Shown here: positions 26,102 through 35,904 of the stretch, piece after piece
How the letters are laid out: the number at the start of each line of letters is the position of its first letter
Numbering within the stretch: the first letter of the stretch is position 1
Assembly (NCBI RefSeq): GCF_002849605.1
Contig: NZ_NPIB01000003.1
Coordinates: forward strand, 186,001-250,000
Length of the DNA: 64,000 bases
Origin: Photobacterium carnosum
Lineage (GTDB): Bacteria; Pseudomonadota; Gammaproteobacteria; Enterobacterales; Vibrionaceae
Direction: 5' to 3'
Notes under the pieces: model-generated
Told to the model about the DNA's origin: nothing
Database searches by the model: none
What the model saw: only the letters and a program-made list of their open reading frames with translations
Program-made: the position numbers and the translations under genes

Positions 26102-27853
26102 ATGACTGTTAATCACGCAGCAACAATCACTTTTGCTCATATTAATGATACACACTCTAATTTTGAGCCTTCTGCGATTTCTTTATCACTCTCACCTGAT
26201 GTCTTAAATACTGAAACATCGGTTTATGCTAGTTGTGGTGGTTTTTCACGTATTTGTTCTGCGGTTACGGATGTAAAGCATGACGCTTTACTTAATAAAC
26301 GTGAATTTATGTTTGTGCATGCGGGAGATTGTTTTCAAGGAACATTGTATTTTTCGCTTTATAAAGGTATCGCTAATGCGGTATTACTGAATGCTATTGG
26401 TATTGAAGCTATGGCATTGGGTAATCATGAACTTGATATAGGTAATGATGTTGTTGCTGATTTTCTTGATCATACAACATTTCCATTATTAGCGGGTAAT
26501 TGGGATTTATCGCAAGAAGATCAAACTAAGCGTAATCCATTGCGTAATAAAACGAATATTTATGCTTATGATAACGAAAACCAATCCGCTAAATATTTGA
26601 TTAAAAATGTTCACGGTGAACCTGTCGCTATTTTCGGTTTAGCGATTGAAAATATGGCAGGCATCGCAAGCCCTGATCCTGATACGTCGTTTCATAATGT
26701 TGTTACTGTTGCTAAAAATACAATTGCGCTTCTTAAAACGAAAGGTATTAATAAAGTCGTTGTTTTAAGCCATTTAGGTTATCACCGAGACTTATTATTA
26801 GCACAAGAAGTGAATGGTATCGGGGCTATTATTGGTGGTCATTCTCATACCATGCAAGGCGATTTTACGAATATTGGTTATGGCAAAACTGATACTTATG
26901 CATTGATGGTTAATAATACCTGTGTGGTACAAGCCGGCTGTAATGCACTGGCTCTTGGTCAGCTAACAATTGCATTTAATGCTGATGGCAGCGTAGAAAG
27001 TGCTACTGGGTGTAATCAACTTTTACTTGGCCGTAAATTTACGATTGATGCTGGGCGAACTCAACACCTTGACTATGATAATCACAATAAAGTTCGTGAT
27101 TATTTGCAGAATCAGCCCAATATTCGGTTTGTGATGAAAGACCCACACATAGAAGATATTCTTAATCAACACTACCGCCCAGCAGTGCGAGCATTACAAA
27201 CTGATAAAATAGCGCGTATTAATGAGCCGTTGCGTCATATTCGAGTGCCCGATGCAAAAGGATCAAGTGATATAGCGCCATGGGTTGTAAAAAGCTTTGT
27301 TTGGCAAGCGAGAGAATTAGGTCATCATATTGATTTTGGTATACATAATGCTGGTGGCGTAAGATGTTCATTTAATCCTGGTGAGATAACGCCAGCAGAT
27401 ATTGCTGGACGATTATTGCCATTCGCTATTGGTATTATGATGTATAGCGTAAAAGGATTGCGTGTTCGTCAAGCACTTGAAGGTGCAATTAATAATGCTA
27501 TAAATAATGATATTGAAGGTACGGGGGATGGTAGTTTTCCTTATGTTGCCGATTTACGTTATGTGTATCGTTGTGGCGCTCCAAACGGTCAGCGGATTGA
27601 AAAATTAGAATATTACCGTAATGGACAATGGTTAGCTATAAACGATGATGATGTTTACACTTCAGTATCATCAGGTTATACCGCCACAGGGAAAGAAGGC
27701 TATGCACCGTTACTTGATTATGTGAAAGAACCTCAGGCATTAAACGTCACGATGGCTGATGCTTTTGAGGCATTTGCAAAACAGCATGGTGAGTTTAATA
27801 AGCCAAGTGAAAACCTCACCGTCTTTATTCCATGTGATAGCCATAAAAACTGA
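26102..27853 (+). CDS. Metallophosphatase/5'-nucleotidase family protein
   Basis: This 583-residue protein has an N-terminal calcineurin-like metallophosphatase domain with ITFAHINDTHSNFEP, HAGDCFQG, GNHELDIG and GGHSHT as dimetal-binding motifs, and a C-terminal 5'-nucleotidase substrate domain (NAGGVRCSFNPGEIT). Such enzymes hydrolyse nucleotides or UDP-sugars. Most family members are periplasmic, but no signal peptide is seen whether I start at GTG 26042 or ATG 26102, suggesting a cytoplasmic enzyme. I prefer ATG 26102, which follows GGAGG at a slightly long distance. It is monocistronic. Confidence 0.88.
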   Translation: MTVNHAATITFAHINDTHSNFEPSAISLSLSPDVLNTETSVYASCGGFSRICSAVTDVKHDALLNKREFMFVHAGDCFQGTLYFSLYKGIANAVLLNAIGIEAMALGNHELDIGNDVVADFLDHTTFPLLAGNWDLSQEDQTKRNPLRNKTNIYAYDNENQSAKYLIKNVHGEPVAIFGLAIENMAGIASPDPDTSFHNVVTVAKNTIALLKTKGINKVVVLSHLGYHRDLLLAQEVNGIGAIIGGHSHTMQGDFTNIGYGKTDTYALMVNNTCVVQAGCNALALGQLTIAFNADGSVESATGCNQLLLGRKFTIDAGRTQHLDYDNHNKVRDYLQNQPNIRFVMKDPHIEDILNQHYRPAVRALQTDKIARINEPLRHIRVPDAKGSSDIAPWVVKSFVWQARELGHHIDFGIHNAGGVRCSFNPGEITPADIAGRLLPFAIGIMMYSVKGLRVRQALEGAINNAINNDIEGTGDGSFPYVADLRYVYRCGAPNGQRIEKLEYYRNGQWLAINDDDVYTSVSSGYTATGKEGYAPLLDYVKEPQALNVTMADAFEAFAKQHGEFNKPSENLTVFIPCDSHKN

Positions 27854-27854
27854 T

Positions 27855-27885
27855 CAATTAGGATTAGATTATCTAATCCTAATTG
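27855..27885 (+). terminator. Perfect 13-bp hairpin after the nucleotidase gene
   Basis: CAATTAGGATTAG (27855-27867) and CTAATCCTAATTG (27873-27885) form a perfect stem with a five-base loop, directly after the stop codon. There is no T run, so it may protect the 3' end or end transcription with help. Confidence 0.55.
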
Positions 27886-27971
27886 CTAAATAATGTCATT
27901 ATTCAGGATGGTCACCGTTACGTTATTATACAGAAAATCTTATTAGTAACGGCTTAATCCGAAGAGGCAGT

Positions 27972-28166
27972 ATGGCACAGGCATTTGATTTTGATTCGAT
28001 TCCAACATCAGTAATGAATGATCAAAAAACGTACGCATTGACGTTAAAAGGCCTGCTAGTTCATGCCCGTGATATTTTATTTAGTCGTTCTGCTTCAAAA
28101 CTAGCAGTATGTAATATCTCTGATTTACCGTTACATATTCAAAAAGATATCGGTCTTTATCGCTAA
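27972..28166 (+). CDS. DUF1127 small protein
   Basis: The 64-residue protein ends with LAVCNISDLPLHIQKDIGLYR, the hallmark of DUF1127 (YjiS-like) proteins, in which the pattern L-x-D-IGL-x-R is conserved. Small arginine-rich DUF1127 proteins bind RNA or influence phosphate and carbon metabolism in some proteobacteria. Whether this one does is unknown. It has its own ribosome site (GAGGCAG) and a strong terminator, so it is a separate transcript. Confidence 0.75.
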   Translation: MAQAFDFDSIPTSVMNDQKTYALTLKGLLVHARDILFSRSASKLAVCNISDLPLHIQKDIGLYR

Positions 28167-28200
28167 TATAATTAAGATATAAGTCTACCGATAAGAGGAA

Positions 28201-28227
28201 AAAACCAGCCAATGTGCTGGTTTTTTT
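28201..28227 (+). terminator. Terminator of the DUF1127 gene
   Basis: AAAACCAGC (28201-28209) and GCTGGTTTT (28216-28224) form a stem with a T run to 28227. Confidence 0.9.
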
Positions 28228-28452
28228 GTACCTGTAATAACGGCATCCAGTATGATTGAAATTATGATCTGATAACAACGGCTATTTATCTTAGTGATGT
28301 CTTACCTATCTTGTTTATAAAGCAATTTCCCATAACAAGAAAAGCATATAGTATTAATCTTGTTGGTATTAAAGAAACTTATCAATGTATTGTTATGATA
28401 TCGTAACAAAAAATTCGCAATAACGAGTGTATAAATAAAAAATGGAGTAATG

Positions 28453-28731
28453 ATGGGATTATTTTCTTGGCTTTTTGGTAAAAAAAACGCGACTGAAACA
28501 GTAACAATTGAACCGATTGAATATAAAGGATATTTGATTTATCCCGAGCCGCAAGCAGAAGGTGGGCAGTTTCGTATTGCAGGGCGTATTTGTAAAGAAA
28601 TTGATGGAATGATGCAGACTCATCATTTTATTCGTTCTGATATTTTACCCTCTCGTGCTGATGCTGAAACATTTATGCTAAAAAAAGCACAAATGTTTAT
28701 TGATCAGACGGGTGAACGAATGTTCAAATAA
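28453..28731 (+). CDS. HlyU-like (PF10115-type) small protein
   Basis: The 92-residue protein begins with the hydrophobic MGLFSWLFGKK, typical of this family, then YKGYLIYPEPQAEGGQFRIAGRI and a C-terminal helix with SRADAETFMLKKAQMFIDQ. It matches the family named after an Agrobacterium HlyU-type activator, not the ArsR-like HlyU of Vibrio. A regulatory function is only a family label. I chose the second ATG (28453), which is better spaced from GGAG. The 373 bases to pntA contain an imperfect hairpin (TATTTTTAG at 28783 with CTAAAAATA at 28794) and no gene that I can support. Confidence 0.75.
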   Translation: MGLFSWLFGKKNATETVTIEPIEYKGYLIYPEPQAEGGQFRIAGRICKEIDGMMQTHHFIRSDILPSRADAETFMLKKAQMFIDQTGERMFK

Positions 28732-29104
28732 ATACTCATATACAACATATTTCATTGCAATCGTGCCGTTTGCTGGGTATCTTATTTTTAGCACTAAAAA
28801 TAGGTAGCAAAGTGTTGTTTCTTTGTTAATGAAAGATGATTTTTAATATATTTCAATTAATACTGATGAAAATATTAACTGAGTCACTTTTTGATTTAGT
28901 TAATATAACTAACATTTTGTAATACATGTTTTTTAACCTCTTTATCACGGATGAAAAGGTGCTTATATTTCAATATAAAATGACATGAATGTTATTTATG
29001 AATGAAATTTGTGTAATTTTTTGGGTTTAACTGTAAAAGGCTTGCTATTGCTTTTAAGGTTAGATACAAAATATTTATCTATAGCCAATGTTCAGGGAAT
29101 AATA

Positions 29105-30658
29105 ATGCAGATTGGTGTACCAAAAGAGGTTTTCGCGAATGAAACGCGAGTTGCTGCCACACCGAAAACGGTTGAGCAGTTATTAAAAATGGGGTTCAGC
29201 GTTGTTGTTGAACATGGAGCGGGTACATTAGCAAGTTTTGATGATGCCGCTTTTGAAGCCGCTGGTGCAGAATTAGCGACGACTGAAGCAGTATGGCAAG
29301 CGGATCTTATTTTAAAAGTGAATGCTCCGCAGGTAAATCCTGCAACGGGTGTTGACGAGTTTGAACTGATCAAAGATGGCGCAAGTTTAGTGAGCTTTAT
29401 TTGGCCAGCACAAAATTCTGAGCTATTAGAAAAATTAGCCACAAAAAATATTAATGTGATGGCGATGGATTCAGTGCCACGTATTTCACGTGCGCAAGCC
29501 TTAGACGCATTAAGCTCAATGGCGAATATTGCTGGTTATCGTGCTGTTATTGAAGCCGCCCATGAATTTGGTCGCTTCTTTACAGGGCAAATTACCGCAG
29601 CAGGTAAAGTGCCACCGGCTAAAGTGTTAGTGGCGGGTGCAGGTGTTGCTGGTCTTGCTGCTATCGGTGCTGCGGGTAGTCTAGGTGCTATTGTTCGCTC
29701 GTTTGATGTTCGCCCTGAGGTGAAAGAACAAGTTGAATCGATGGGTGCTGAATTCCTTGAAGTAGATTTTAAAGAAGATACGTCAACGGGTGATGGTTAC
29801 GCCAAAGAAATGTCGAATGAATTCAACCAAGCGGCTGAGCGTTTATATGCTGAGCAAGCAAAAGATGTTGATATCATTATTACTACTGCGTTAATTCCTG
29901 GTCGCCCTGCGCCTAAATTGATCACCAAAGAAATGGTTGATTCGATGAAGTCTGGCAGTGTGATTGTTGATCTAGCGGCTGCTAATGGCGGTAACTGCGC
30001 TTATACCGAAGCAAACAAAGTTATCACAACCGCGAATGGCGTTAAAATCATTGGTTATACCGATATGGTGGGGCGTTTACCGACACAAGCCTCGCAACTT
30101 TACGGTACTAACTTAGTTAATTTATTAAAACTGCTGTGCAAAGAAAAAGACGGCACGATTGATATTAACTTTGATGATGAAGTTTTACGTGGTTTAACGG
30201 TGATCAAAGCGGGTGAAATTACATGGCCGGCACCGCCTATTAAAGTGTCTGCTGTTAAGCAGCAACCCAAAACAGTAGAAAAGGTACAGCTTAAAAAAGC
30301 GGAGCCAATGTCACCGCTTAAGAAATACGGCATGATGGCTGCTGGTATTGCATTATTTGCATGGGTTGGTCATTACTCTCCGCCTGAGTTCCTCGCTCAC
30401 TTTACTGTGTTTATATTGTCATGTGTTGTTGGTTATTACGTGGTATGGAATGTTAGCCATTCTTTACATACACCATTAATGTCAGTAACTAATGCGATTT
30501 CAGGCATCATCATTGTTGGTGCATTACTCCAAATAGGACAAGGCTCAGGAATCGTTTCCGTGTTGGCTTTTGTTGCTGTTCTCATTGCTAGTATCAATAT
30601 TTTTGGTGGCTTTACTGTCACTAAACGGATGCTAGAAATGTTCCGTAAAGATAAATAA
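29105..30658 (+). CDS. pntA: NAD(P) transhydrogenase subunit alpha
   Basis: This is the 517-residue alpha subunit of proton-translocating transhydrogenase, which transfers hydride between NADH and NADP+ across the inner membrane using proton motive force. The N-terminal NAD-binding domain I starts [17 protein letters not shown] and contains [22 protein letters not shown] (in part) and the loop [14 protein letters not shown]. Four membrane segments fill residues about 405-510. The frame opens at 29009, but ATG 29105 has AGGGA upstream and matches the family N-terminus. pntB follows ten bases later. Confidence 0.97.
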   Translation: MQIGVPKEVFANETRVAATPKTVEQLLKMGFSVVVEHGAGTLASFDDAAFEAAGAELATTEAVWQADLILKVNAPQVNPATGVDEFELIKDGASLVSFIWPAQNSELLEKLATKNINVMAMDSVPRISRAQALDALSSMANIAGYRAVIEAAHEFGRFFTGQITAAGKVPPAKVLVAGAGVAGLAAIGAAGSLGAIVRSFDVRPEVKEQVESMGAEFLEVDFKEDTSTGDGYAKEMSNEFNQAAERLYAEQAKDVDIIITTALIPGRPAPKLITKEMVDSMKSGSVIVDLAAANGGNCAYTEANKVITTANGVKIIGYTDMVGRLPTQASQLYGTNLVNLLKLLCKEKDGTIDINFDDEVLRGLTVIKAGEITWPAPPIKVSAVKQQPKTVEKVQLKKAEPMSPLKKYGMMAAGIALFAWVGHYSPPEFLAHFTVFILSCVVGYYVVWNVSHSLHTPLMSVTNAISGIIIVGALLQIGQGSGIVSVLAFVAVLIASINIFGGFTVTKRMLEMFRKDK

Positions 30659-30668
30659 GGAGTAATAC

Positions 30669-32045
30669 ATGTCTGCAGGAATCGTACAAGCGGCATACAT
30701 TGTTGCTGCCGTATTGTTTATCATGTCACTTGCTGGATTATCCAAGCAAGAAACCGCACGAAAAGGTAACTATTTCGGTATTGCGGGTATGGCGATTGCA
30801 TTAGTAGCCACTATTTTTGGACCAGATTCGCAAGCGACAGTTTGGATCATTCTGGCAATGATTATTGGTGGTGCAATTGGTATTTTCTACGCTAAAAAAG
30901 TAGAAATGACTGAAATGCCTGAATTAGTTGCAATGCTACACAGTTTTGTGGGTATGGCAGCGGTACTGGTTGGTTTTAATACATTTTTACATCATCAGCC
31001 GCTAGAAGGCGCATTGTTAAACATTCACTTAGTGGAAGTTTTCCTTGGCGTATTCATCGGTGCAGTAACCTTTACGGGTTCATTGGTGGCTTTTGCTAAA
31101 CTACGTGGCCTAGTGTCATCATCAGCATTAAAGCTTCCACATCGTCATAAGCTTAATCTTGTCGCATTGATTGTGTCAGCTGGATTGTTAGTGTGGTTTG
31201 TACAATCTGAAGGCTCTCTTGCTGCATTGATTTTAGTGACTTTGATTGCGTTTGCATTTGGTTATCACTTGGTTGCATCTATTGGTGGTGCAGATATGCC
31301 AGTGGTTGTATCAATGCTGAACTCATACTCAGGTTGGGCAGCGGCTGCGGCAGGCTTTATGTTAGCGAATGATCTATTGATTGTTACGGGCGCATTAGTG
31401 GGCTCTTCAGGTGCTATTCTGTCTTACATTATGTGTAAAGCAATGAACCGTTCTTTTGTCAGTGTTATTGCCGGAGGATTTGGTTCAGATGGTGCAGCGC
31501 CAGTATCTGATGAAGAGTATGGCGAATACCGTGAAACAACGGCAGAAGAAGTAGCTGAATTACTGAAAGATGCAAGATCAGTAATTATCACTCCAGGATA
31601 CGGTATGGCAGTGGCACAAGCTCAATATCCTGTCCATGAGATCACGGATAAGTTACGTGCGCAAGGTATTGACGTTCGTTTTGGTATCCATCCTGTAGCT
31701 GGACGTTTACCGGGTCATATGAATGTATTACTTGCTGAAGCAAAAGTACCATACGATATTGTATTAGAGATGGATGAGATCAATGATGATTTCCCTAAAA
31801 CTGATGTGGTATTAGTCATTGGTGCTAATGACACTGTAAACCCAGCCGCGATGGAAGATCCAAACAGTCCAATTGCTGGAATGCCTGTTCTTGAAGTGTG
31901 GAATGCAGCCAATGTGATTGTATTTAAACGTTCAATGAATACTGGTTATGCTGGAGTACAAAATCCATTGTTCTTTAAAGAGAATAGCCAAATGCTGTTT
32001 GGCGATGCAAAAGTAACTTGTTCTAAAATTTTAGAGCATCTTTAG
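30669..32045 (+). CDS. pntB: NAD(P) transhydrogenase subunit beta
   Basis: This 458-residue beta subunit has about eight membrane segments in its first 260 residues (proton channel domain II) and the NADP-binding domain III at the C-terminus ([44 protein letters not shown]). It pairs with pntA directly upstream. A good AAGGAG ribosome site precedes the start, and a clear terminator follows. Confidence 0.97.
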   Translation: MSAGIVQAAYIVAAVLFIMSLAGLSKQETARKGNYFGIAGMAIALVATIFGPDSQATVWIILAMIIGGAIGIFYAKKVEMTEMPELVAMLHSFVGMAAVLVGFNTFLHHQPLEGALLNIHLVEVFLGVFIGAVTFTGSLVAFAKLRGLVSSSALKLPHRHKLNLVALIVSAGLLVWFVQSEGSLAALILVTLIAFAFGYHLVASIGGADMPVVVSMLNSYSGWAAAAAGFMLANDLLIVTGALVGSSGAILSYIMCKAMNRSFVSVIAGGFGSDGAAPVSDEEYGEYRETTAEEVAELLKDARSVIITPGYGMAVAQAQYPVHEITDKLRAQGIDVRFGIHPVAGRLPGHMNVLLAEAKVPYDIVLEMDEINDDFPKTDVVLVIGANDTVNPAAMEDPNSPIAGMPVLEVWNAANVIVFKRSMNTGYAGVQNPLFFKENSQMLFGDAKVTCSKILEHL

Positions 32046-32070
32046 TGGGTTTTACTGACTAGATGATATT

Positions 32071-32102
32071 AAAGGGTTCTGATTAGTCAGAGCCCTTTTT
32101 TT
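32071..32102 (+). terminator. Terminator of pntAB
   Basis: AAAGGGTTCTGA (32071-32082) pairs with TCAGAGCCCTTT (32087-32098), with one G-U pair and a T run to 32102. Confidence 0.9.
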
Positions 32103-32331
32103 ATAATTATTGATAGAGATTTAAAGCTGTTGCTAGTAGATCTATTGTAGTTAGCTACTTGATCGCTCTTTATAGTCGTTAAGCTATTTACATCGATCTT
32201 GGTAAATTTAATTTAATAATATCTATTGCGTATTTTGAGATTTATCACTCAATATGTATTTTTTTATCTTCCTTGTATTCGGCTTTATATGCTCTAATTT
32301 ACTTATAAAATTAATCAATTGGAGTTTATGT

Positions 32332-33432
32332 ATGAGTACAGGTGTTGTTTCTTTTTTTAAATTTACTAAATTAGGCTTTTATCGTTATAGAGAACACGAT
32401 AATAATGAACCTTTAGAAATGGGAGAAATGCTTGAGTCTCTACATGAATGGTTCCAAGATCGTATATCATTAGAAGATACCTTATTGTGGGATGATGAAA
32501 CACAAGGTTATTCACATCGAAAAAAAGTATATTTGAAAGCTATTGAATATAACCCAAATACAGGTGATTACATTCTGGTTTTATGGAGAGCTATTGGTCA
32601 AGGTAATGGTGTTTACGGTATTCGTGCTGACTCTAGATTAGATGATAATCGTTTGTATAATGCAGATGAAGCCGTTGAAGATAATGCTCGAGTTATTTGG
32701 GGTGAAGCAGCATATTACTGGTTCTGTCCAAGACAAAACTTATTTTCTTCTATTCGTTTTCATAATTCTATTGCTGATTCAGCAATGCTTAATTCTTATG
32801 TTAAAGATTTTATCTGGCTTCAAAGTAATGTTAAGCGTAAAGTGCGAGAAGTTAAAGAAGGTGCTCAAGGAAGTTATACTACCGTAACGTTTAGATCTGA
32901 TGATGATACGAATCAAGATACATTGTGGTTCCGTTGTGAAAATAAGCAATATACTAAGCTCACAACTCAGGCCGATCTTAGTCAAATAGCTAGAGATATA
33001 ACTCATTTCGTTCAACGTGATGTAATAGCAGCACGTACAATTCAAGAACAAGATTGGACCAGATTTTTTAGAACCTCACCGTTTGTTTCTGGAGAAGTGA
33101 CTAAAGATACTCGTAAGATTGAAATTAACATAGAAGCTAAACCTACCGTTGAAGAGTTACAACAAGTCTTTGCTCGTTATAACGAAGATTATAGTGGGTT
33201 AGATGATTGGCGTAATCTTGGATTTAAAAAAGAAGGGGTTGGTGGGATTTGTTGGTTAAATAAATTTGTTGTAAAAAACACTCTAGTTGTAAGTGATTTA
33301 GCAGAAGGTGGTATTGATGATACTGGTCATTATACACCTAAGCGCTTGTTTACAGCCTTAGAGTTAAACCGAGATAGCTTACTTGCTCCCTTTGCTCAAG
33401 ATGAGCATCAAGAGGACACTGTTAACGGGTGA
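32332..33432 (+). CDS. Uncharacterised soluble protein of a two-gene unit
   Basis: I do not recognise this 366-residue protein. It starts at ATG 32332 after GGAG; the earlier open frame from 32254 would add an unlikely hydrophobic leader. It has no signal or membrane segment and appears to be a mixed alpha/beta soluble protein, with MSTGVVSFFKFTKLGFYRYR, a strand-rich region KVYLKAIEYNPNTGDYILVL, and a second domain from about residue 230. The next gene, four bases downstream, encodes a four-helix membrane protein. A soluble protein plus a small four-TM partner recalls the RexA/RexB exclusion system, and the N-terminus (GFY-x-YR pattern) is loosely similar to RexA by eye. That is a hypothesis only. 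Confidence 0.6.
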   Translation: MSTGVVSFFKFTKLGFYRYREHDNNEPLEMGEMLESLHEWFQDRISLEDTLLWDDETQGYSHRKKVYLKAIEYNPNTGDYILVLWRAIGQGNGVYGIRADSRLDDNRLYNADEAVEDNARVIWGEAAYYWFCPRQNLFSSIRFHNSIADSAMLNSYVKDFIWLQSNVKRKVREVKEGAQGSYTTVTFRSDDDTNQDTLWFRCENKQYTKLTTQADLSQIARDITHFVQRDVIAARTIQEQDWTRFFRTSPFVSGEVTKDTRKIEINIEAKPTVEELQQVFARYNEDYSGLDDWRNLGFKKEGVGGICWLNKFVVKNTLVVSDLAEGGIDDTGHYTPKRLFTALELNRDSLLAPFAQDEHQEDTVNG

Positions 33433-33436
33433 TGAA

Positions 33437-33964
33437 ATGGAATCGCCAAGTATAAGATTTATAATCTGGCATGTGGTTATTTTATTCGTAATAGTCACTG
33501 TTAGTTATTGTTTTAGAAACGATATAGAATTTAAAGATGTACAAAATTTGATTTCGATTCTTCAAAATACATCAGCTATGATTTTTACTATCATGGGTTT
33601 ATGGATTGCTTATGTTTACCCTCAAGTCATTCTAAGCTTGGTTCAATCATCGAAAGTAATACCTATTTTTTCCAAAGAAAATGAAAGAGCAGTAAAATCG
33701 TTAGTTGGTGTGATTGTTGTATCTGCGATGATAATGGGAATACTAGTGATAGGAACATCACTACAGATATTCATTGTTAAAACTAGTCTATTTGCTAGTT
33801 ATTCGAGTGTATTTTGTGCTTTAGGTATTGGCTCATTGTTAACGTTAACCTACGCTCAACTATTTTGTATTTACATGGTGGTTATTAGTAGCGTTAATTT
33901 TGTGATTAAACTAAAAAATGTAAAAAATAAGATTGGATTATCAAAAAAATTAGATGGTAAATAA
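33437..33964 (+). CDS. Four-TM membrane protein of a two-gene unit
   Basis: The 175-residue protein has four predicted membrane segments at about 8-26, 46-67, 87-113 and 122-155, with a charged C-terminal tail (KLKNVKNKIGLSKKLDGK). The start ATG 33437 lies four bases after the preceding stop, so the two genes are translationally linked. The frame is open back into the previous gene, but that is not needed. No family is recognised. Size and topology would suit a pore-forming or membrane-perturbing effector controlled by the soluble partner, or equally a simple transport or anchor protein. Confidence 0.65.
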   Translation: MESPSIRFIIWHVVILFVIVTVSYCFRNDIEFKDVQNLISILQNTSAMIFTIMGLWIAYVYPQVILSLVQSSKVIPIFSKENERAVKSLVGVIVVSAMIMGILVIGTSLQIFIVKTSLFASYSSVFCALGIGSLLTLTYAQLFCIYMVVISSVNFVIKLKNVKNKIGLSKKLDGK

Positions 33965-33965
33965 T

Positions 33966-33996
33966 AAAAAGGTGATCATTTGATGGTCACTTTTTT
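33966..33996 (+). terminator. Probable terminator of the two-gene unit
   Basis: AAAAAGGTGATCA and TGATGGTCACTTTTTT around 33966-33996 form a stem with one bulge and a wobble pair, ending in six T. It starts just after the stop at 33964. Confidence 0.65.
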
Positions 33997-34316
33997 ATAC
34001 GGTATTACCGATAATGCTTGATTTCTAGATCTTAATAATAGTTTTACTAATGCTCATTATAGTATTCAAATTGTTTTATCTTTTTGGCTGCAAGCAGTCA
34101 TCAACCGTCTTACAATCGATTTAATCATGTGGTTGATACCAGATGAACCAATAATAGTTAAGCGGCTTATAATGGTTTTTAGCAAGATTGATAATGATGG
34201 TTTCTACTGACCCATTGATTTTAAACGGTGAGTGAGTCTATTTTACTTTTGGCAATGCCAAGCATCATACTTATCTATTCTTGAATATTTATAAAAACAT
34301 CAGTAATATAAATAAG
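33997..34316. other. Non-coding stretch with no recognised gene
   Basis: About 320 bases lie between two terminators. Only very short open frames occur (for example 24 codons from 34051), with no convincing ribosome site. Because a second strong terminator at 34317-34345 ends this stretch with no gene before it, a small RNA or the remnant of a lost gene could be present. I see no direct proof of either. Confidence 0.35.
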
Positions 34317-34345
34317 GTCACTCAAGCTTGAGTGGCTTTTTTTTT
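34317..34345 (+). terminator. Orphan terminator upstream of vxrA
   Basis: GTCACTCAAG (34317-34326) and CTTGAGTGGC (34327-34336) pair with one G-U, followed by nine T. It is 350 bases past the nearest upstream stop and 119 before vxrA, so it must end some non-coding or read-through transcript. Confidence 0.75.
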
Positions 34346-34464
34346 CGATGAACAATACAATGTATTTTTAATCTAAATGTCATAGATAAAGACTATTGAT
34401 TCCAGTGATTGTCACTCTGACATTTTATTGACAAAGCACTGTTCTACAATGTTAAGCTACGAGC

Positions 34465-35904
34465 ATGAAAACGTATGTGTTAGCCTTTTCTTTATTCTTT
34501 TCTGCTGCGTCATTTGCAGAAGCTCAAACATTTCCAGAACGATTAAATGCAGTTCGTTCTGAACTATTGAAACATAAGCCTTTAGCAACATACGATTTCC
34601 GTAAACTTCAGAGCTTATATCCGGGTCCTTTGTTAGTTCCTGAAACATTATTGCCACAAACAAATGAATACCCGTTGAATGCCTTGCGTCAGTTGTACCA
34701 TAATTCATTAAACTGTAAAGGGCCATGGCCATTATCTCCATTAGTGACTCAACCTCTTGTATTTACTCGTGCTATTTGTTTTAAAACCAAGCTACCATCG
34801 AGTTGGTTTGTACGTTCAGGGTATATTCATCCCGGTGGTGGTAGTTATGCCTATCGTTATATTCAGAAACATCCGAATATGGCGATAAAATACAGTAAAT
34901 ATTTACATATAAAAGAACGTCCGATTGTTGCCGCAACGACGATTTTAGGTCGATTGCAGCGAATGAATAATGATGAGATACACGCATTTATTTCAGGCGC
35001 ACAATTCTTTATATCAAATAGTGAACTTTGGGTTCGTAATGGTAATGAATATCGTGTTTTTGGTAAGATAACATGGACAAAAATGCTTAATCGCTATCAA
35101 TTACATTTTAAACATTTAGATCAAAATGATTTTTGTTTAGCGAAAAATGGTAATATTTGTTGGCGTGAAGATAATAAATCTCATGTAACTTATTATTTAT
35201 TAATAGGTTTACTTGTAATGAATGCTGGTTTGTTATTGAGCTGGATTATTTATCGATATCGGATCCGTCGTCGAACGATGGAAGAGCGGATGTTAGTATT
35301 ACAAATATTAACCCATGAATTACGAACACCTATTGCTAGTTTAGCCATGACGGTTGAAGGTTTTCGACGCCATTTTGATGAATTACCTGAAGGTTTATAT
35401 GATGAATTTCGTCGTTTAACGGATGATTCTCGTCGGTTACGTCAATTAGCCGAAGCGAGTAAAGATTATCTTCAAGCGAATCAACAACAGTTAAGCGTTC
35501 AAAATGTTGAGTCACTAAATGAATGGCTAGGTTATATTACTGAAAAATATGATGTTATATTAAAACCAGAAGAAGATAGAAGTGTTTTGGTTAATATTTA
35601 TTGGCTAGGTACTTGTATTGATAACCTACTATCCAATGCTCATAAATATGGCGTAATGCCAGTTAGTTTATCGTCATCGTATAAAAATGGGATTTTGACG
35701 CTGGTTGTTCAAGATGAAGGGCAACTTAGTGCAAAAGATTGGTCTCGTTTAAGAAAACCCTTTGTTAGTTCTCAAGGCTTAGGTCTTGGTTTAACAATTG
35801 TTGAATCGATGATTCATAGAATGGGAGGGCGAATGAAACTCATTGGTCCACCTACAACATTTATTTTGGAGATTCCGTGTGAATCAAACTCTGCTACTGG
35901 TTGA
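34465..35904 (+). CDS. vxrA: VxrA-type sensor histidine kinase
   Basis: This 479-residue membrane kinase has a signal peptide (1-20), a periplasmic sensor region (about 21-245) of the DUF3404 type, a membrane segment (about 247-266), HisKA with phosphoacceptor His284 in LTHELRTPIASL, and a HATPase with NLLSNAHKYG (N box) and GLGLGLTIVESM (G box). VxrA (WigK) of Vibrio responds to cell-wall damage and controls peptidoglycan synthesis, type VI secretion and biofilm genes. Identification rests on the sensor type and the following vxrB and vxrC. Confidence 0.85.
   Translation: MKTYVLAFSLFFSAASFAEAQTFPERLNAVRSELLKHKPLATYDFRKLQSLYPGPLLVPETLLPQTNEYPLNALRQLYHNSLNCKGPWPLSPLVTQPLVFTRAICFKTKLPSSWFVRSGYIHPGGGSYAYRYIQKHPNMAIKYSKYLHIKERPIVAATTILGRLQRMNNDEIHAFISGAQFFISNSELWVRNGNEYRVFGKITWTKMLNRYQLHFKHLDQNDFCLAKNGNICWREDNKSHVTYYLLIGLLVMNAGLLLSWIIYRYRIRRRTMEERMLVLQILTHELRTPIASLAMTVEGFRRHFDELPEGLYDEFRRLTDDSRRLRQLAEASKDYLQANQQQLSVQNVESLNEWLGYITEKYDVILKPEEDRSVLVNIYWLGTCIDNLLSNAHKYGVMPVSLSSSYKNGILTLVVQDEGQLSAKDWSRLRKPFVSSQGLGLGLTIVESMIHRMGGRMKLIGPPTTFILEIPCESNSATG

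Noticed and set aside
34051-34125. Short 24-codon frame between the two-gene unit and vxrA
   Set aside because: It has no clear ribosome site and no recognisable motif.
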